A stretch of 58,248 nucleotides of DNA from Pseudovirgaria hyperparasitica (GCF_010093815.1 NW_022985569.1:354874-413121), one strand, 5' to 3'; counted from the stretch's first letter, positions 23,749-36,300 are shown. Notes: generated from the letters alone by a model not told the origin. Numbers and translations: made by a program.

Positions 23749-24080
23749 ATAGAAGCTATAGAACTTCTATACTATCTATATTAGAGAAGTATTCTAGACA
23801 CGTCTCTATAGTATAAAGTATATAGCTAGAGAGATATAATATAGTACTATCTTATAATATATCCGGACCTCTATATATAGAGATAATTACTTATCTATAT
23901 AATAAGGACCTCTAATATTATATAGTAGCTTAATAAGTACCCTAAGAAGATTACCTAGTAGATACTTATATATCTCTCTCTTCCTTAATACTAATAGACC
24001 CGGATATATATACTAGATAAGACTAGATATATACTAGATAGACCCCGGTATACGCCGGAAGAACCCTAGGAGAACCCTAA

Positions 24081-24111
24081 TTAATAGTTAAGGATAACCC
24101 TTAACTAATAA
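24081..24111. repeat. Degenerate 3' UTR hairpin of LINE-3
   Basis: Same 31-nt structure as in the other LINEs, with a few mismatches in the left arm and the right arm intact. It sits about 250 bp before the (ATT)n tail. Confidence 0.75.
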
Positions 24112-24331
24112 CCTCTATATCTATATATACTATCTAAGGGTAAAATAATAGTAATATAGACTATAGACTAATAGACGTACTCTATAGCTATATACTTAAG
24201 ATAAAATAGAGGTTTAGTAAGATATAGTTATAGATATAAGAAAGTTTTTCTCTATAGAGTTTCTTCTTATATAGTAGCTTAGACTAGAGAAGGTATAGAC
24301 CTATAGAGTACTACTCTACCTAGTTATATAA

Positions 24332-24426
<95 letters not shown>
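24332..24426. repeat. (ATT)n microsatellite, about 95 bp, at LINE-3 3' tail
   Basis: An uninterrupted ATT repeat of over 30 units runs into the N gap. Other LINE tails in the window have only about 5-8 units. Either the tail expanded by slippage or the assembly collapsed or merged several tails here. Confidence 0.95.
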
Positions 24427-24471
24427 NNNNNNNNNNNNNNNNNNNNNNNNNNNNNNNNNNNNNNNNNNNNN
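24427..24471. other. Assembly gap (45 N)
   Basis: 45 consecutive N. On the left is a plus-strand LINE tail, on the right the middle of a minus-strand LINE RT domain. About 1.8 kb of the right-hand LINE (its RT C-terminus, 3' UTR and tail) is missing, so the true distance is probably not 45 bp unless LINE-4 was truncated before. Confidence 0.97.
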
Positions 24472-27400
24472 AAATATACTAGCTATATTAAGAGAGAGTA
24501 GTATTATTATATATCTCTACTTCTATATAGTCTAAATAACTTTAAGAATATATTAGATAGTAGTAATTAGAGAGCTTCTAGTCTTTACCTTCTAGTTTAT
24601 TAGAAGAAGATTATATTTCTATACTATAGTACTTATCTTCTTTATAATTATAGTTTTAATTATTTACTAAGATAGAAGAGAAGAGTAATTAGTCTCTATC
24701 CTTTTAGAGAGCTAGAATTCTTCTCTAGTTTTAGAAGTAGAATAATATAGATAGTTTAGAAGCTTTAGAGATAGTATTTATTCTTAATATATATCTAGAA
24801 GATAAGACTAATAAGTAGTAGAGTTATCTATATAATATATTTAAGGTATCTATTTAGTATTCTATCTAGTCTAGATACTTTATTATTTAGAAGTACTTTA
24901 ATAGTATTAAATATATTCTTCTCTATAATCTCTATAGAGATATTAACTATATTTAGATATATAGTATTATTTATATCTAATAGGTCTACTAGCTCTAGGG
25001 GGGGAAATATAACTTCTTAGAGAATCTCTATCTTTTTAGAGCTTATAGTATATATTCTCCCCTAGTATATTAGGGGAGATATTAGTAGTAGTAGTATCGG
25101 TACGTTTATACTCTTAGCCTACTTTACTATATACTATAGCTCTATAGCTTATTATATATATTTATTAGTAATTATATACTAGTATTTATATTATTTATTA
25201 TAGAGAGTCTTATTATAAACCTAGATTACCTTCTTCTATTCTTTCTATATCTCTACTATCTAGATATAATATATATATATATATATAGTCTTCTAGCTTT
25301 CTATCTACTTTCTTATATTTAAGGTATATCTCTTATATCTAGAGACTTATATATTTAGTATAGTATACATTTATCTCTAGAGCCTTAGAGGGCTTAAAGA
25401 AGGACTTATATAGCTCTATCTATAGCTAGACTATTAGATATATTAATTATAGAGAGATCTAGAATTATTAATTCTAGATTCTCTATATATTTCTTCTAGT
25501 TAGTATCTTTCTAGAGCTATCTCCCCTATTATTTATTAGGCGTAGATATATCTATTTTAGTCTTTATATACTTATAGTTAGAGTCTATCTATATCTTATT
25601 TAGGTAGTAGTATTATATTCTATAGCTTATATATTCTATAGTAAGGGTAAGGTTAAGTATAGATTCCTTCTTATTCTATTTATATTTCCTCTATATAATT
25701 TAATTAACTAGTATAAGAAGATATAAGAGGTTATAGTATCTTATATATAGTTCTCTTACTCTAAGTTCTTTTCTTATAACTATTAGACCTTTCTACTATC
25801 TATAGTAGAGATTAAAGATCTAGAAGAATATATTATTCTAGTACTATAATACCTTCTAGTATAGTATCTAGTATAAGTAACTCTCTATAATTATAGATAT
25901 TATAGATATAGAGAGACTCTATATTTATCTAGAGGTATAATATTATCTAGAGATTATCTTATTCTATATAGAACTATTCTAAGAGTAGAATTAATTTATA
26001 TATATAGAATAAGACTCTTCTATCTAGGCCTAGAGAGTAGATAGTATAGTATCTTAGGTATATTATTAGTTTATTAGTTTAGTAGTATTTATATAGCTTC
26101 TAGATAGCTATTATTATAATATCTATCTCTTTAAGAAGCGTAGTCTAGTTTTTCTATTTATATTATATATTTATCTATATAATAAGAAGTATATCTTAGC
26201 TTCTTATTAGATACTAGAAAATACTTAAGTCTATATACTAGTAGTATTAAGGCGTAACTATCTCTATATAGTAGCTACTTTAAGAATACCCTAGGGTTAG
26301 TCTATCTTTCTCTATATAGTATACTATTATATATTATTTTCGCTCTCTTATAGATTAGTTAGTATATATATTTATAAATAAGATTAGAGTAGATAGTAGA
26401 GACCTTATAGTCTAGTATATCTATCTTACTTCTCTTACCTTTATAGTATTAATATATTTAGTAACTTATTTATATTTTATATATATTACTAACTAGAATA
26501 GGTGTTTTCTATTATAGTTAGAGTACTTAGTAGTATCTTTATTATATATATAGTCCCTCTAGGTTTTATATAGGTATTTCTAGATACTATAGTTCTATTA
26601 GTATTATATATAGATAGTCTTCTAAGAGTATCTTTATATAGTATATCTATATCTCTAATAGTTAAAGTATTAGATTATTATCTATACTCTATTCTATAGC
26701 TTTACTATAAATAATTCTCTCTTAGCTAAGAAGTCTTTTTATATAATCTAATAGATAATAGTAGAATCTTAGAGCTCTACTATTATAGTAGAATCTTAGA
26801 GCTCTACTATTATAGTAGAATACTTTTTTAATTTTATCTTAATCTCTTATATATTTTTCTACTATACTTTTATAATCTTAATTCTAGAATACTTCTAGTT
26901 ATTAGATTACTCTATTTATTTAATATTATTAGTTATAATAATATATTTCTAGATAGAGACTATATATATCTATATTAAATATATATTAGTATAGATAGAT
27001 ATACTAGAGAAGATATTATTAATTATATTTAGATTATAGAAGATAGTCTACTAGACTATATTAATAGTAGTAATTAGTATTATATCTTCTAGAGTAAGTT
27101 TAGCTATAATTATATTTAACTATATTTCTTTTTATTTATTAATCTTATTAATAATATTCTTTAGAGATATCTTTTAGATCTATATAAGAACTTTCTTATT
27201 CTAGATAATAATCTATATATTATATATTTCTTCCTTAGATATTCTTAGTATTTAAGCTATTCTAGCTATACTATCTAATAGTACTATAACTTATATCTAA
27301 GTAGTTAGATATTTCTTTTAGATAAGACCTTTCTAGATTCTTAGTAGACTAGTCTTAATCTAGTCTAATTTAGATTCTAGACTTAATTCTAGTATCTATT

Positions 27401-27970
27401 TTACTTCTATAGTAAGCTTCTTAATATTCTAGACTAGACTCTAAAAGATACTAAGAAAAGTAGTCTCTTCTTTCTTAATCTCTCTTTCTATATATATTAT
27501 TTAGTAGTTAATCTTATCTAGAAGAATATCTCTAACTAGAGTTCTCTCTTTATTCTTTATCTATAGTATTTTATACTTTTAATTATTTATTATCTTTTAG
27601 ATAGAGGTTTAATTATTCTAGAATATTCTACTATATAGCTATTTCTACTATATTAGTATTAGGGATATACCTAGTAGAAGCTAGAATATATTAATATCTA
27701 AGGCCTCTATAGTTATTAGTTAAGGGCTACTCTTAACTAATAAAAAGAAAGTTAATATATTAGTATTTAGTAGTAGTAGTCTATACTTATATCTCTAAAG
27801 AGTTTTTAAGTATATATATTTAGTATCTCTATATATTAGTAATATTATATTTCATATACTATATATATATTAGAGGTTATTATACTTAGTATACTCTATT
27901 AATTAATATATATAAATTACTATATTACCCTAGACTAATCTATTTAGTCTCTTAGAGTATAAGAAGAATT
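24472..27970 (-). mobile_element. LINE-4: minus-strand, heavily eroded, 3' part lost in the gap
   Basis: Reverse-complement homology to LINE-6 starts inside the RT domain (equivalent to about 34865 in LINE-6) and runs through endonuclease and ORF1 to the 5' UTR. The 5' end near 27960-27970 has the same start sequence in degraded form (cttagagtataagaag). The 5' UTR hairpin is at 27713-27743. Nearly all C/G outside a few sites is gone, as in LINE-3. ORF2 spans roughly 24472-26250 and ORF1 about 26300-27600, both destroyed. Confidence 0.85.
27713..27743. repeat. 5' UTR hairpin of LINE-4
   Basis: ttattagttaaggg, 3-nt loop, then the complementary arm with a single mismatch. The hairpin outlasts strong erosion of the surrounding sequence. 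Confidence 0.85.
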
Positions 27971-27974
27971 TAAG

Positions 27975-28560
27975 ATAATTTTATTATATAGATATCTCTA
28001 TATTATCTAACTATTACTTAGAACTAAGTAATTCTATAATAGTAACCTTTATATTATATACTTACTTAACTCTATATATCTTAGTAGAGTATATAAAAAC
28101 TAGTATATAAGAAGGTAGCTATTATAGAATTTAAATCTATAATATTAGATAATAAATACTTCTAGTAATATAGTATACTACTACTATACTACCTAGCTAA
28201 TAAGAAGAAGATAATAGTAGTAGAGATAGTTTAAGCTATTAATTATATAGAAAAGCTTAAGAAATTAGAGACTTAATTATTATAGACTAGATAGATAGTC
28301 TCTAAAAAGGTATATAAGACTTATTTATATAAATTCCCTCTATTTTAAGTATATAGTTATTAATATAGATGTTTAGAGTTCTACTTAAATTATATAGTTT
28401 ATTAGTAGATTGGCTTATTAGTAGATATATTAACTTAGTATAAGACTTAAATGAATTATAATTTGCATAGCATTTTAGAGAAACCGGGCCACCCAACTTA
28501 ATTAGCCTCGTAGCCTAATTAAACTACCAAGTGCTCGACTTTAACTACTTAAGCCTTCTC
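27975..28560. other. AT-rich interval with no recognisable gene
   Basis: Between the 5' end of LINE-4 and the phosphotransferase pseudogene lies about 590 bp of very AT-rich DNA. It has no frame I can relate to a family. The last 80 bp (from about 28480) become GC-richer and presumably hold the promoter and leader of the pseudogene. Confidence 0.5.
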
Positions 28561-28567
28561 TAACGTT

Positions 28568-30112
28568 ATGGATACTAATGCGCTTATCGATCTCGTCTAT
28601 AAGGTGTAGGGCCAACTTTAGATCGACTAGATAAACGAGACCTATAGAATGGTCCGTCTCTATTAGTGGGTTTTAACTTTCTATCCTAATAAGCTTCCCT
28701 ATTAACTTAACGGTACCTTTTACCATAGTGCATTTAATACCGGTATAAAGATAGTCTTTAGCGATAACACTACCTAGATAGTTCGTTTTCCTCGTGTAGG
28801 GATAGTCTATAACGACTACGCTAACGAGAAGGTTACTAAGAAGGTAACGGCCCTTAATCTTATATATAATAAGACTAAAGTTCCCGTCCTAAGAGTCTAG
28901 GCGTAGGGCCCCGCTACCTGCAATCTACTTAGTCTAGGTCCGTTTATTATGATAGACTTTATTAACGGTATAAGCGTTAGTAACCTTCTTAAGAATCCTA
29001 ACGCCGAGCGCCCTACTAGACTTATAAGGGAGAACATTAGCGATAGTAACATTGAAGTTATCTATAGATAGTTGGCGAATTTTCTACTTTAGCTCTTTGA
29101 GCTCGATTTCGACCGGATCGGTAGCCTACTATCGCTAACGGCTAAAGCCTAAAGCTCTACACCGACACGCCCGCTAACATTTAAAGTACATAGTATTCTA
29201 TAAGATAGAGGAGTTGATACCTTCGGTATACTTATTACTTTCCTTTTCTCTTCTCTTCCCTAATACTCTAATTAAGTATATAAACTAAGTAAATGATTTA
29301 TAGATAACCGATGCCAGGGGTTTATAACAACGACCGAGTATTTTCAATATGTTATCGGGTAGGACTAGGAGCAGCTCGTTCACTAGCCAAACTCTGTTTT
29401 TGGTTTATATAACGCGAAAAACAAGTATATAGCGTTTAAGGCCCTAAAAGCCCTAATACCTAAGTTAGTAAACGCGAAGTATAACTACTATAAGTTTAAG
29501 CTAATATACGACGATCTTAGCTTAGTAAATTTAATTATCTAAAGTAGAGAAGATCTTACCGTCGTTGGAGTAGTGGACCTCGAGTAGTTATATATTGGAC
29601 CCGCCCAGCTATTTGGCTTAGTACCATGGTAGCTTCTCTAAGATAGACCCGTTAATAGCGCGTGGGACTACGAGGGCGATAAGCCGCCTAAGATCGCTAC
29701 CTGGTACTTTAAGTACCTAGAGATGTTTATCCGTATCTTGTAGGAGGAGGAGAAAAAAATACTAGGGCATAAAGAGAGAGAGCTCTCTAGTCTCGTTAAG
29801 TAGTCGTAAGCCTCTAGGGCCATGTAGCTATATATACTTCTCTTATCCGGCTTTAACGACTATCGTAGCTTTCCTTTTATATAGCTACGCTAGCATTTAG
29901 GGGCTACTAAGTGGGCGAAGCGTAAGGAGGAATGTAATAACCTAGAAAAGCTTAAGGCATTCGCGGCGCAAAAGGTTAGAGAGTTAGATAAGTATAATAA
30001 AGCCTTAGAGAAGAGGGAGGGGGATAAAGTACTCGTGGATAGCGGGAAGATGATAAAGGAGGTATTCATTATAAACGCTCTGTACTATAGTGCGTAACCC
30101 TGTGCTTTATAA
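28568..30112 (+). pseudogene. Aminoglycoside-phosphotransferase-family (APH/choline-kinase-like) fungal protein, RIP-inactivated
   Basis: From ATG at 28568 the frame reads as a fungal APH-family kinase-like protein (about 470 residues). The N-lobe shows 'WIVRFPRVGIVYND'-like text near 28780-28815, then 'LGPFIMIDFINGISVSNLLK' near 28935-28995. 'RIGSL' near 29120 is followed by a Pro/Leu segment. After a probable intron, 'TEYF-YVIG' and 'VFGLYNAKNKY' lead to the catalytic-loop equivalent 'LIYDDLSLVNLII' near 29495-29540. The metal-binding 'GVVDLE' lies near 29565-29590, then 'GPAQLFGLVPW'. A charged, probably helical C-terminus ends near TAA 30110-30112. Stops at former Gln/Trp codons kill it. 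The family phosphorylates small hydroxylated molecules; the substrate here is unknown. RIP damage is lighter than in the neighbours. Confidence 0.85.
29233..29302 (+). other. Probable intron in the APH-family pseudogene
   Basis: Protein similarity stops near 29230 at 'RGVDTFG' and resumes after about 29310 in another frame. A GT near 29233 (gtatac), a pyrimidine-rich interior, a branch-like ctaat and an AG at about 29302 (tttatag) fit a short fungal intron. Exact sites are inferred. Confidence 0.5.
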
Positions 30113-30199
30113 GTGGAGGTTCGTCATCGTTATTTGTAAGTTAGGTTTCCACGGTCTATAAGGTAGCTTAGTAATCGTTGGGGGCTTCTATCCTAAACC

Positions 30200-30704
30200 T
30201 ACGCTAGCTAGAATAGTAAGCTATAGAACTATAGTATATAGTAAAGTAGACTAAGAGTATAGATACTCTAATACTACTACTACTAATATCTTCTCTATAA
30301 TACTAGAAGATAATATATTCTATAAACCTAGAGAAAATAAAGATCTTAAATAAGATTATATTCTCTTCTCTAGAACTAGTAGATCTATTAGATATTAATA
30401 ATATTAAATATCTAGATATAATTAATATTCTCTAGAAGGTTACTAAAGAAGATATATTTAATACTATTAAGATACTACTAAATAATAAAGTATCTAGACT
30501 AGATAGAATACTAAATAGAGATATTAAGGATACTATATAAGCTACTCTACTACTTATTAGTTATATATTTTAAATATATATTAAGAATAAATATTATCTC
30601 TAAAGCTTCTAAGCTATCTATATTATTATATTATTAAAGCTAGAGAAGAATTCTAGGTCTCTAAAAGAATAGAGACTAATTACTTTTCTTTTCTATCTTA
30701 GTAA
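30200..30704 (+). mobile_element. LINE-5: internal fragment of the LINE family
   Basis: About 500 bp matching LINE-2 from about 14765 to 15255, that is from the endonuclease-RT linker into the first RT motifs ('ELVDLLDINN' near 30370-30400, 'LLNNKVSRLDRIL' near 30475-30515). It starts directly after the 3' end of the APH pseudogene and is cut at 30704 by a copia-type LTR. The remaining RT and tail are not found downstream in plus orientation. Erosion is of the LINE-3/-4 class. Confidence 0.8.
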
Positions 30705-30933
30705 TATAAGAAGAGATAGGTATAGATATATATATAATATTCCTTAGATAAGGAATATATACTTAAATAGAGTTATATAATAGAATCTAGCTATAATAGA
30801 CTATTATATAATAAATAGATTAGTAGAGTATAGCTTAAAGATAATAAGAATATAGTATAATTCTTAAAGTAAAGACTAGATAGAGAGAGAACTAAATATA
30901 TAGAGAGACCGCTCCTTATATATTCCTCCTTAT
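30705..30933 (+). repeat. LTR-like repeat X, copy 1
   Basis: Shares about 210 bp with copies at 39983-40194 and 58020-58248. The RIP'd start (tataagaagag) corresponds to TGTGAAAAGGG in copy 3. It contains the near-palindrome around ccttagataagg. Homology with copy 3 continues past copy 2's end, through ccttatatattcctcctta. Confidence 0.8.
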
Positions 30934-31059
30934 ATATTCTAGATTCTTCTCTCTATTAATAATAGAAATCTTCTAGACCTCTAGACGTACGTATATATTC
31001 TATAGCTCTAGTAGTCTCCTTAGAATAGAATAGAGTAGAGTAGAACTCTACTTAGACTC

Positions 31060-32990
31060 TCTAGAGTAAGAGTCTATATATAGAGAACTAAGTGAAAATG
31101 AATTAGAAGAAGACGAAAATTACATAGATAATGAGTCTATATATAATTTAAATACTCCTAAAATTACAGCCGAGTCGGGTGATAATTATAGTTAGAATTA
31201 ATTTATAAATACTAGAGAAAATTAACCTAGACTCTCTAGAGGGTCTAGAGACTCTAGATAATAACCTAGATAGTCTATAGACTCTATTAATTCATATTTA
31301 GAAGAGGAATTAGCTTATACTAATAATAGTAATATTAGTTCTAATACTATGTGTTATTATACTTATAATAGTCTATTTGAATTTAGTACTTATAATATAT
31401 CCTTAGATATTATAGAGCCTAAATTATATAAACAAGCTATAAAAAGTACACATGCTATAGAATGGAAAAATACTACTATTAAGGAGTATAATAACTTATT
31501 AAGTTAAAATACATAGGATTTAGTAGATAAACCTAAGAATAGTTCTACTAATATAATCTCTAGTAGATGGGTATTTAAAATTAAATTAAACCTAGATAAT
31601 ACCATTAATAAGTATAAAGCTAGATAGGTAGCTAGAGGTTTTCTATAAAAATATAGAATAGATTACGTAGAAACTTTTACTTATACTACAAGACCTATAG
31701 TAATTCGTTTATTACTACTTATAGGCGGGTTATATAACCTTAAAATACATTAATAGGACTTTAAATTAGCTTTTCCTAATACTAAATTAAAGGAAACTAT
31801 ATATATATACTAGCTAGAGGGGTTTATAGACTCTAATTACCCTAATAGAGTCTATAAATTAAATAGAGCTTTATATAGACTTAAATAATTAGCTAGAGAG
31901 TGGTAAGACCTACTTAAGGATATATTAATATCCTTAAAGTTCACTTAAATTATAGCTAAAAATGTAGTCTATATTAGAGATAATCTAATTATTTCAGCCT
32001 ATATAGACGATATATTAGTTTTTATACCTAATACTAAAGATATAGATAACTTCTATTTAGAGATAACTAAGTACTCTAAATTAGATATATCTAATCTAGG
32101 GTAAGCTAAATATTACCTAGGAATAGAAATAAAGAGAGATAGAACTAAAGGTTCTATTATATTATCTTAATCTTCTTTTATTAAGAACTTATTAATTAAG
32201 TTTAATAAAGAGAATATAAAGCCATCTAAAATACCTTTATCTCTAGGTGTTAAATTAGATAAAAACCCCTTATAAGCTAAATTAAAAGATATTAGATAAT
32301 TCTAAAGGGAAATTAGTTCTCTTATCTATTTAACTAGTCTAACTAGATGTAACCTAAAATATCTAGTAGGCTATCTAGCTAGATTTATATCTAATCTAAG
32401 TCTAGAATACTTTAAGGCCTTAAATAAGCTATAGTAATATATATTATTTTCTAAGGATTTAGAAATGGAGCTCTATATTAATAAAGACTCTAAATCTAAT
32501 AATATAATAGCTAAAGGTTATATAGACTTAGATTGGGGGGGGGATATATCTAGAAAAAGTACTACTAGATATATATTCCTTATAGAGAATAACCCTATCT
32601 CCTAGGATTTAAAATTATAAAAAACTATAGTACTTAGTTTCTATAAGGCTAAATATATGGCCCTTAAGGAAGTAACTAAAGAATTATTATATATTAAGTC
32701 TCTTATTACTTAAATTCCTATATTAAATAATATAGAGATTAAGGACTTATATATAGATAATTAATTAGCTATAGAAATTATAAAGAATCCAGCCTATTAT
32801 GCTAGAACTAAGTATATAGACATTTAATACCATTTTATTAGAGATAATTACCTAAGGAAGGTAATTAATCTAATATATATGTATACTAAGAACTAAATAG
32901 TAGATAGTCTAACTAAGGCAGTTAACTACTCTATATAGAAGTATTTTATAGACTCTATTAATTTAATTAATAGAGCTAAAAACCTATAAA
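31060..32990 (+). pseudogene. Ty1/copia reverse transcriptase and RNase H
   Basis: The plus frame shows the classical copia RT. 'W-NTTIKEYNNLL' lies near 31460-31500, 'SSRWVFKIKLN' near 31560-31595, then 'YVETFTYT-RPIVIRLLL' near 31665-31720, 'DFKLAF' near 31758, and 'EGFIDSNYPNRVYKLNRALYRLK' near 31820-31885. An intact YIDD active site is at about 32000-32015. 'LG-AKYYLGIEIKR' follows near 32100-32140. RNase H follows with 'DISRKSTTRY' near 32545-32570, 'KAKYMALKEVTKELLYI' near 32645-32695, and 'TKYIDI-YHFIRD' near 32810-32845. Stops again replace Gln/Trp. Conservation is better than in the gypsy elements, suggesting a younger insertion. Upstream connector sequence (31060-31450) is Glu/Asp/Asn-rich. 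Confidence 0.92.
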
Positions 32991-33009
32991 AATAAAAAAT
33001 AGTATATAA

Positions 33010-33010
33010 G

Positions 33011-33028
<18 letters not shown>
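33010..33028. repeat. TA-rich target duplication of LINE-6, left side
   Basis: A (TA)n run directly left of the LINE-6 tail is matched by a (TA)n run at 38314-38327 on the other side. It is compatible with a 14-18 bp duplication of a TA microsatellite. The simple sequence prevents exact delimitation. Confidence 0.6.
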
Positions 33029-33050
<22 letters not shown>

Positions 33051-33270
33051 TTGTATAACTAGGTAGAGTAGTACTCTATAGGCCTATGCCTCCTCTAGTC
33101 TAAGCCACTATGTAAGAAGAAACCCCATAGGGAAAAACTTCCTTATGTCTATAACTACATCTCGTTAAACCTCTGTTTCGTCTTAAGTATATAGCCATAG
33201 GGTACACCTATTAGCCTATAGCCTATATTACCGTTATTTTACCCTTAGGTAGCACGTGTAGGTGCGGAGG

Positions 33271-33301
33271 TTATTAGTTAAGGGCTGCCCTTAACTAATA
33301 A
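33271..33301. repeat. 3' UTR hairpin of LINE-6
   Basis: Perfect 14-bp stem (ttattagttaaggg and complement), loop ctg, about 240 bp from the tail. Identical to the 5' copy in the same element except for the loop. Confidence 0.92.
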
Positions 33302-33399
33302 TCGGGGTTCTCCTAGGGTTCTTCCGGTATATGTCGGGTTACTACTAGCGTATACCGGGTCTCTTCCGGCATATATTTCCGGGTCTACTAGTACTAGAG

Positions 33400-36300
33400 G
33401 AGTAGTAGATATATAAGTATCTATTAGGAGACGTCCTTAGAGTACTTATTAAGCTATTATACGACATCTAAAGTCTTCATAACGTGGATAAGCCATTACC
33501 GTTATATATAGAGGTTAGGGCATATAGCTAGATAGTAGCGTATTATACCTCTCCGGCCGCACGTCTTATACTATAGGGAGGTATCGGGAACGCCTCTCTT
33601 ATAGATATAGTATAGAAGTTCTATGGCGCCCGTTCGGGCTTAGATAAGTATAGATGCTTAGGCTTTCGTTAGCCCTTTATATATCTATTTACTCGGTTCC
33701 TTCTATGGCCCTCGAATCTACTCTAGGTACCTATCCTACTAGAAGGTCTAGTAGGCACGGAGTGTCTCTTTCTACTTATCTTAAGTCCACGACCGTATAT
33801 TTTTCACGAGTTCTTAAAGGCTCTACCGGTCTAGGAGAGCGTCCGGGTTATCTCGGACTTCTTATACTACTTAACTAGAGTCGGCTTCTATTAAGTACCT
33901 ATACTATATTCGATTCCGGCCTATATATAGGAGTACGCGGTAATATATACTAATTCGTGCACGTAGCGCGGCGAAAGTATATTCTGCGTTTTCTATACGT
34001 TCCTATACTTATTATTTAGTGAAGTATACTACCCTCTATATCTAGTAGAAGTTATATATACTTATGACGTCTATCTCGCGTCGTAGTAGTACCGTGTTAA
34101 TAGCTTTATATACGCCTAATATAAGACGGAGTATGCGGTTCTATATAGATTCGAGCTTTATTCGCCTAGTCTATATAAGGGCTATATACTAGTACTCGTG
34201 TCCGTACGTGAAGGCGGGTCGTGCTATAGATATATATAGCTAGCGTGCCTTATCCCGGGCGGTTCCCTACGTGGAGGCTATAATCCGTTATATAGCGGCT
34301 TCTACCTAGAGGGCCCTAGAGATAGCGTATACCACTTATGGTCCCTATTTAAGCTTACTATCTAGTATAACTCCGAGCGCGCGTATGCTTTATACTAGTA
34401 GTTCGTTAAATGCGTCGATTCGGGGGCGTTATTCGCCTTCCCTAGTTGCCTATTTCCCTTAATGATTAATAAAGTACATAAGCTGGTATTTCTCCGGGGC
34501 GAACTTTACTCTATAGCGTTTTACCTACTAGAGGCACCTCTTATAGTCCTGTTCTAGTCGTCTACACGTTCGGTTGGTATTATTATCGATGGCTAGGAGG
34601 TATATATTATCGGCGTATCCGACTACCTCTATATACTTTATTCCTTAAAGAAGGTCTACTATAAAGAAGAGGAATAGAATCGGAGAGATGGTACTCCCTT
34701 ATAGGATGCTGCATACCGTCTCTTTATATTCGCTCTAGTACCTAGGGATATATATCTAAGTTATTCTTCCTATAAGGAATGACTATATAAAGCGTATAAT
34801 CTATTCTAGTATTCGTCTTATCCGGAGATTATAAATAAGTCTTATGTGGTTTACCTTATTAAACGCTCTGGCCATATCGAGGGAGAGGAGCGATACTACC
34901 CGTCCCTATTTCTATGCGGCCTAGACGACTTTAATAATATATTAGATAGCTATTATTAGGGAGCTATCTACCTTTGCCTTCTGGTTCGGAGGGAGGAGAT
35001 TATATTCCTATACCGCGGTACTTATCTTCTTCGCTATCGTAGCCTCTAGTATCTTACCTAGGTAGAAGAGAAGGGCGATTAGTCTCTATCCCTTTAGGGA
35101 GTTAGGGCTCTTTCCTAGTTTTAGGAGTATAATAGTATAGGCGACTCGGAAGCTCTAGGGGTGGTACCCCTACGTAACGTATACTTAGAATATATAAGTA
35201 ATAAGCGGTAGGGTCGCTTTTATAGTACTTTTTAGGCATTAATTTAGAATTCCATCTAGTCCGGGTGCTTTATTATTTAGGAGTATCTTAATAATATTAA
35301 GTATATCCTCCTCCGTAACTTCTTCGGGGATATCTACCGTATATAGATATTCGGCGCCGTGAACGTCTAATAGGTCTACTAGTTCCGGGAGAGGGAACAT
35401 GGCCTCCTATAGAGCCTTAGTTTTCTTAAGGCTCGTGGAGTATATTCTCCCCTAATATATTAGGGGAGGCATAAGTAGCGGGGGTGTCGGAGTATCTACG
35501 CCCTTGGCCCATTTCGCTATGCGCCATAGCCCTATTACGTATCATGTCTATTAACTAGTAATTATATACTACTATTTACGCCTTTCGTTATAGAAGACTT
35601 TATCGTGTTATCGTATCGCTTTCTTCTATTCTTCCTATAACTCGGGTGTTCTCGTATAGTATACGCGTATATATAGCCTTCGGGCGTCTTATCTACTTTC
35701 CTATACTTAAGGAATCCCCTTTACTTCCAGGGGCCGGTATATTTAGTATAGTACGTGTTTATTTCTTATATTCTAATATATTTATAGGAGTGTCTATACG
35801 GCCTGGTCTATGGCTAGGTTGTTAGATATATCGACTATAGAGGGATCTAGGATTGCCGATTCTAGGTCCTTTAGATACTTTTCCTAGTTAGTATCCTTCT
35901 ATATCTATTATCCCTGTTATTTATTCGGGGTATATACGTTTATTACGGTTTCTATATATTCGTAGTCGGAATCCGTCTATACCTAGCCTAGGTAGTAGTA
36001 TTGGATCCGGTAACTAATATGCTCCGTAGCGAAGGTAAGGTTAAGCGTGGACCCGTCTTTATCCTATTTATATTTTTTCTATATAACTTATTCTATAGGT
36101 GTAAGTAGATATAGGAAGTCGTGGTAGCGGGTACGTAGTTCCCTTACTCTAAGTTCTTCCCTAACTATGGCTAGGCCTCTCTACCATCGGTAGTAGAGGT
36201 TAAAGTCTCCTAGGAGGATGTGTTACCCTGGTTCCATAGTACCCTCGAGTATCTCGTCTAGTATAAGTATACGTTATTAGTTATATATGTTATATATATA

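Larger units (their letters stand above)
19755..24000 (+). pseudogene. LINE-3 ORF1 tail and ORF2 (endonuclease-RT), eroded
   Basis: 19755-19930 carries the last zinc knuckles ('YSNYNRNYLL' near 19860-19890). The endonuclease region follows with 'LLDNFNLYY' near 20555-20585 and 'SNYKYIETIID' near 20800-20835. In the RT region 'SLNIASVFNKVNYIRLIYNL' lies near 21893-21952, and the active site near 22165-22185 reads 'YTNNIYLL', so both catalytic Asp codons are now Asn. The C-terminal 'KGLYKSLSIYSSL' region spans the insertion of the small LTR element at 23143. Coding is completely destroyed. Confidence 0.8.
19725..24426 (+). mobile_element. LINE-3: 5'-truncated, heavily eroded LINE copy
   Basis: Homology to LINE-2 begins in the ORF1 zinc-knuckle region and continues through ORF2 to a very long (ATT)n tail (24332-24426) at the assembly gap. 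It is interrupted by the 601-bp element at 23143-23743. Compared with LINE-1/-2 it has lost most CpG and CpC sites as well as CA/TG, so it is an older or more heavily mutated copy. 5' truncation is the normal outcome of incomplete target-primed reverse transcription. Confidence 0.88.

Noticed and set aside
28302-28496. 64-codon minus-strand open frame upstream of the APH pseudogene
   Set aside because: AT-rich, low-complexity translation with no family resemblance, in an interval without other coding signs.
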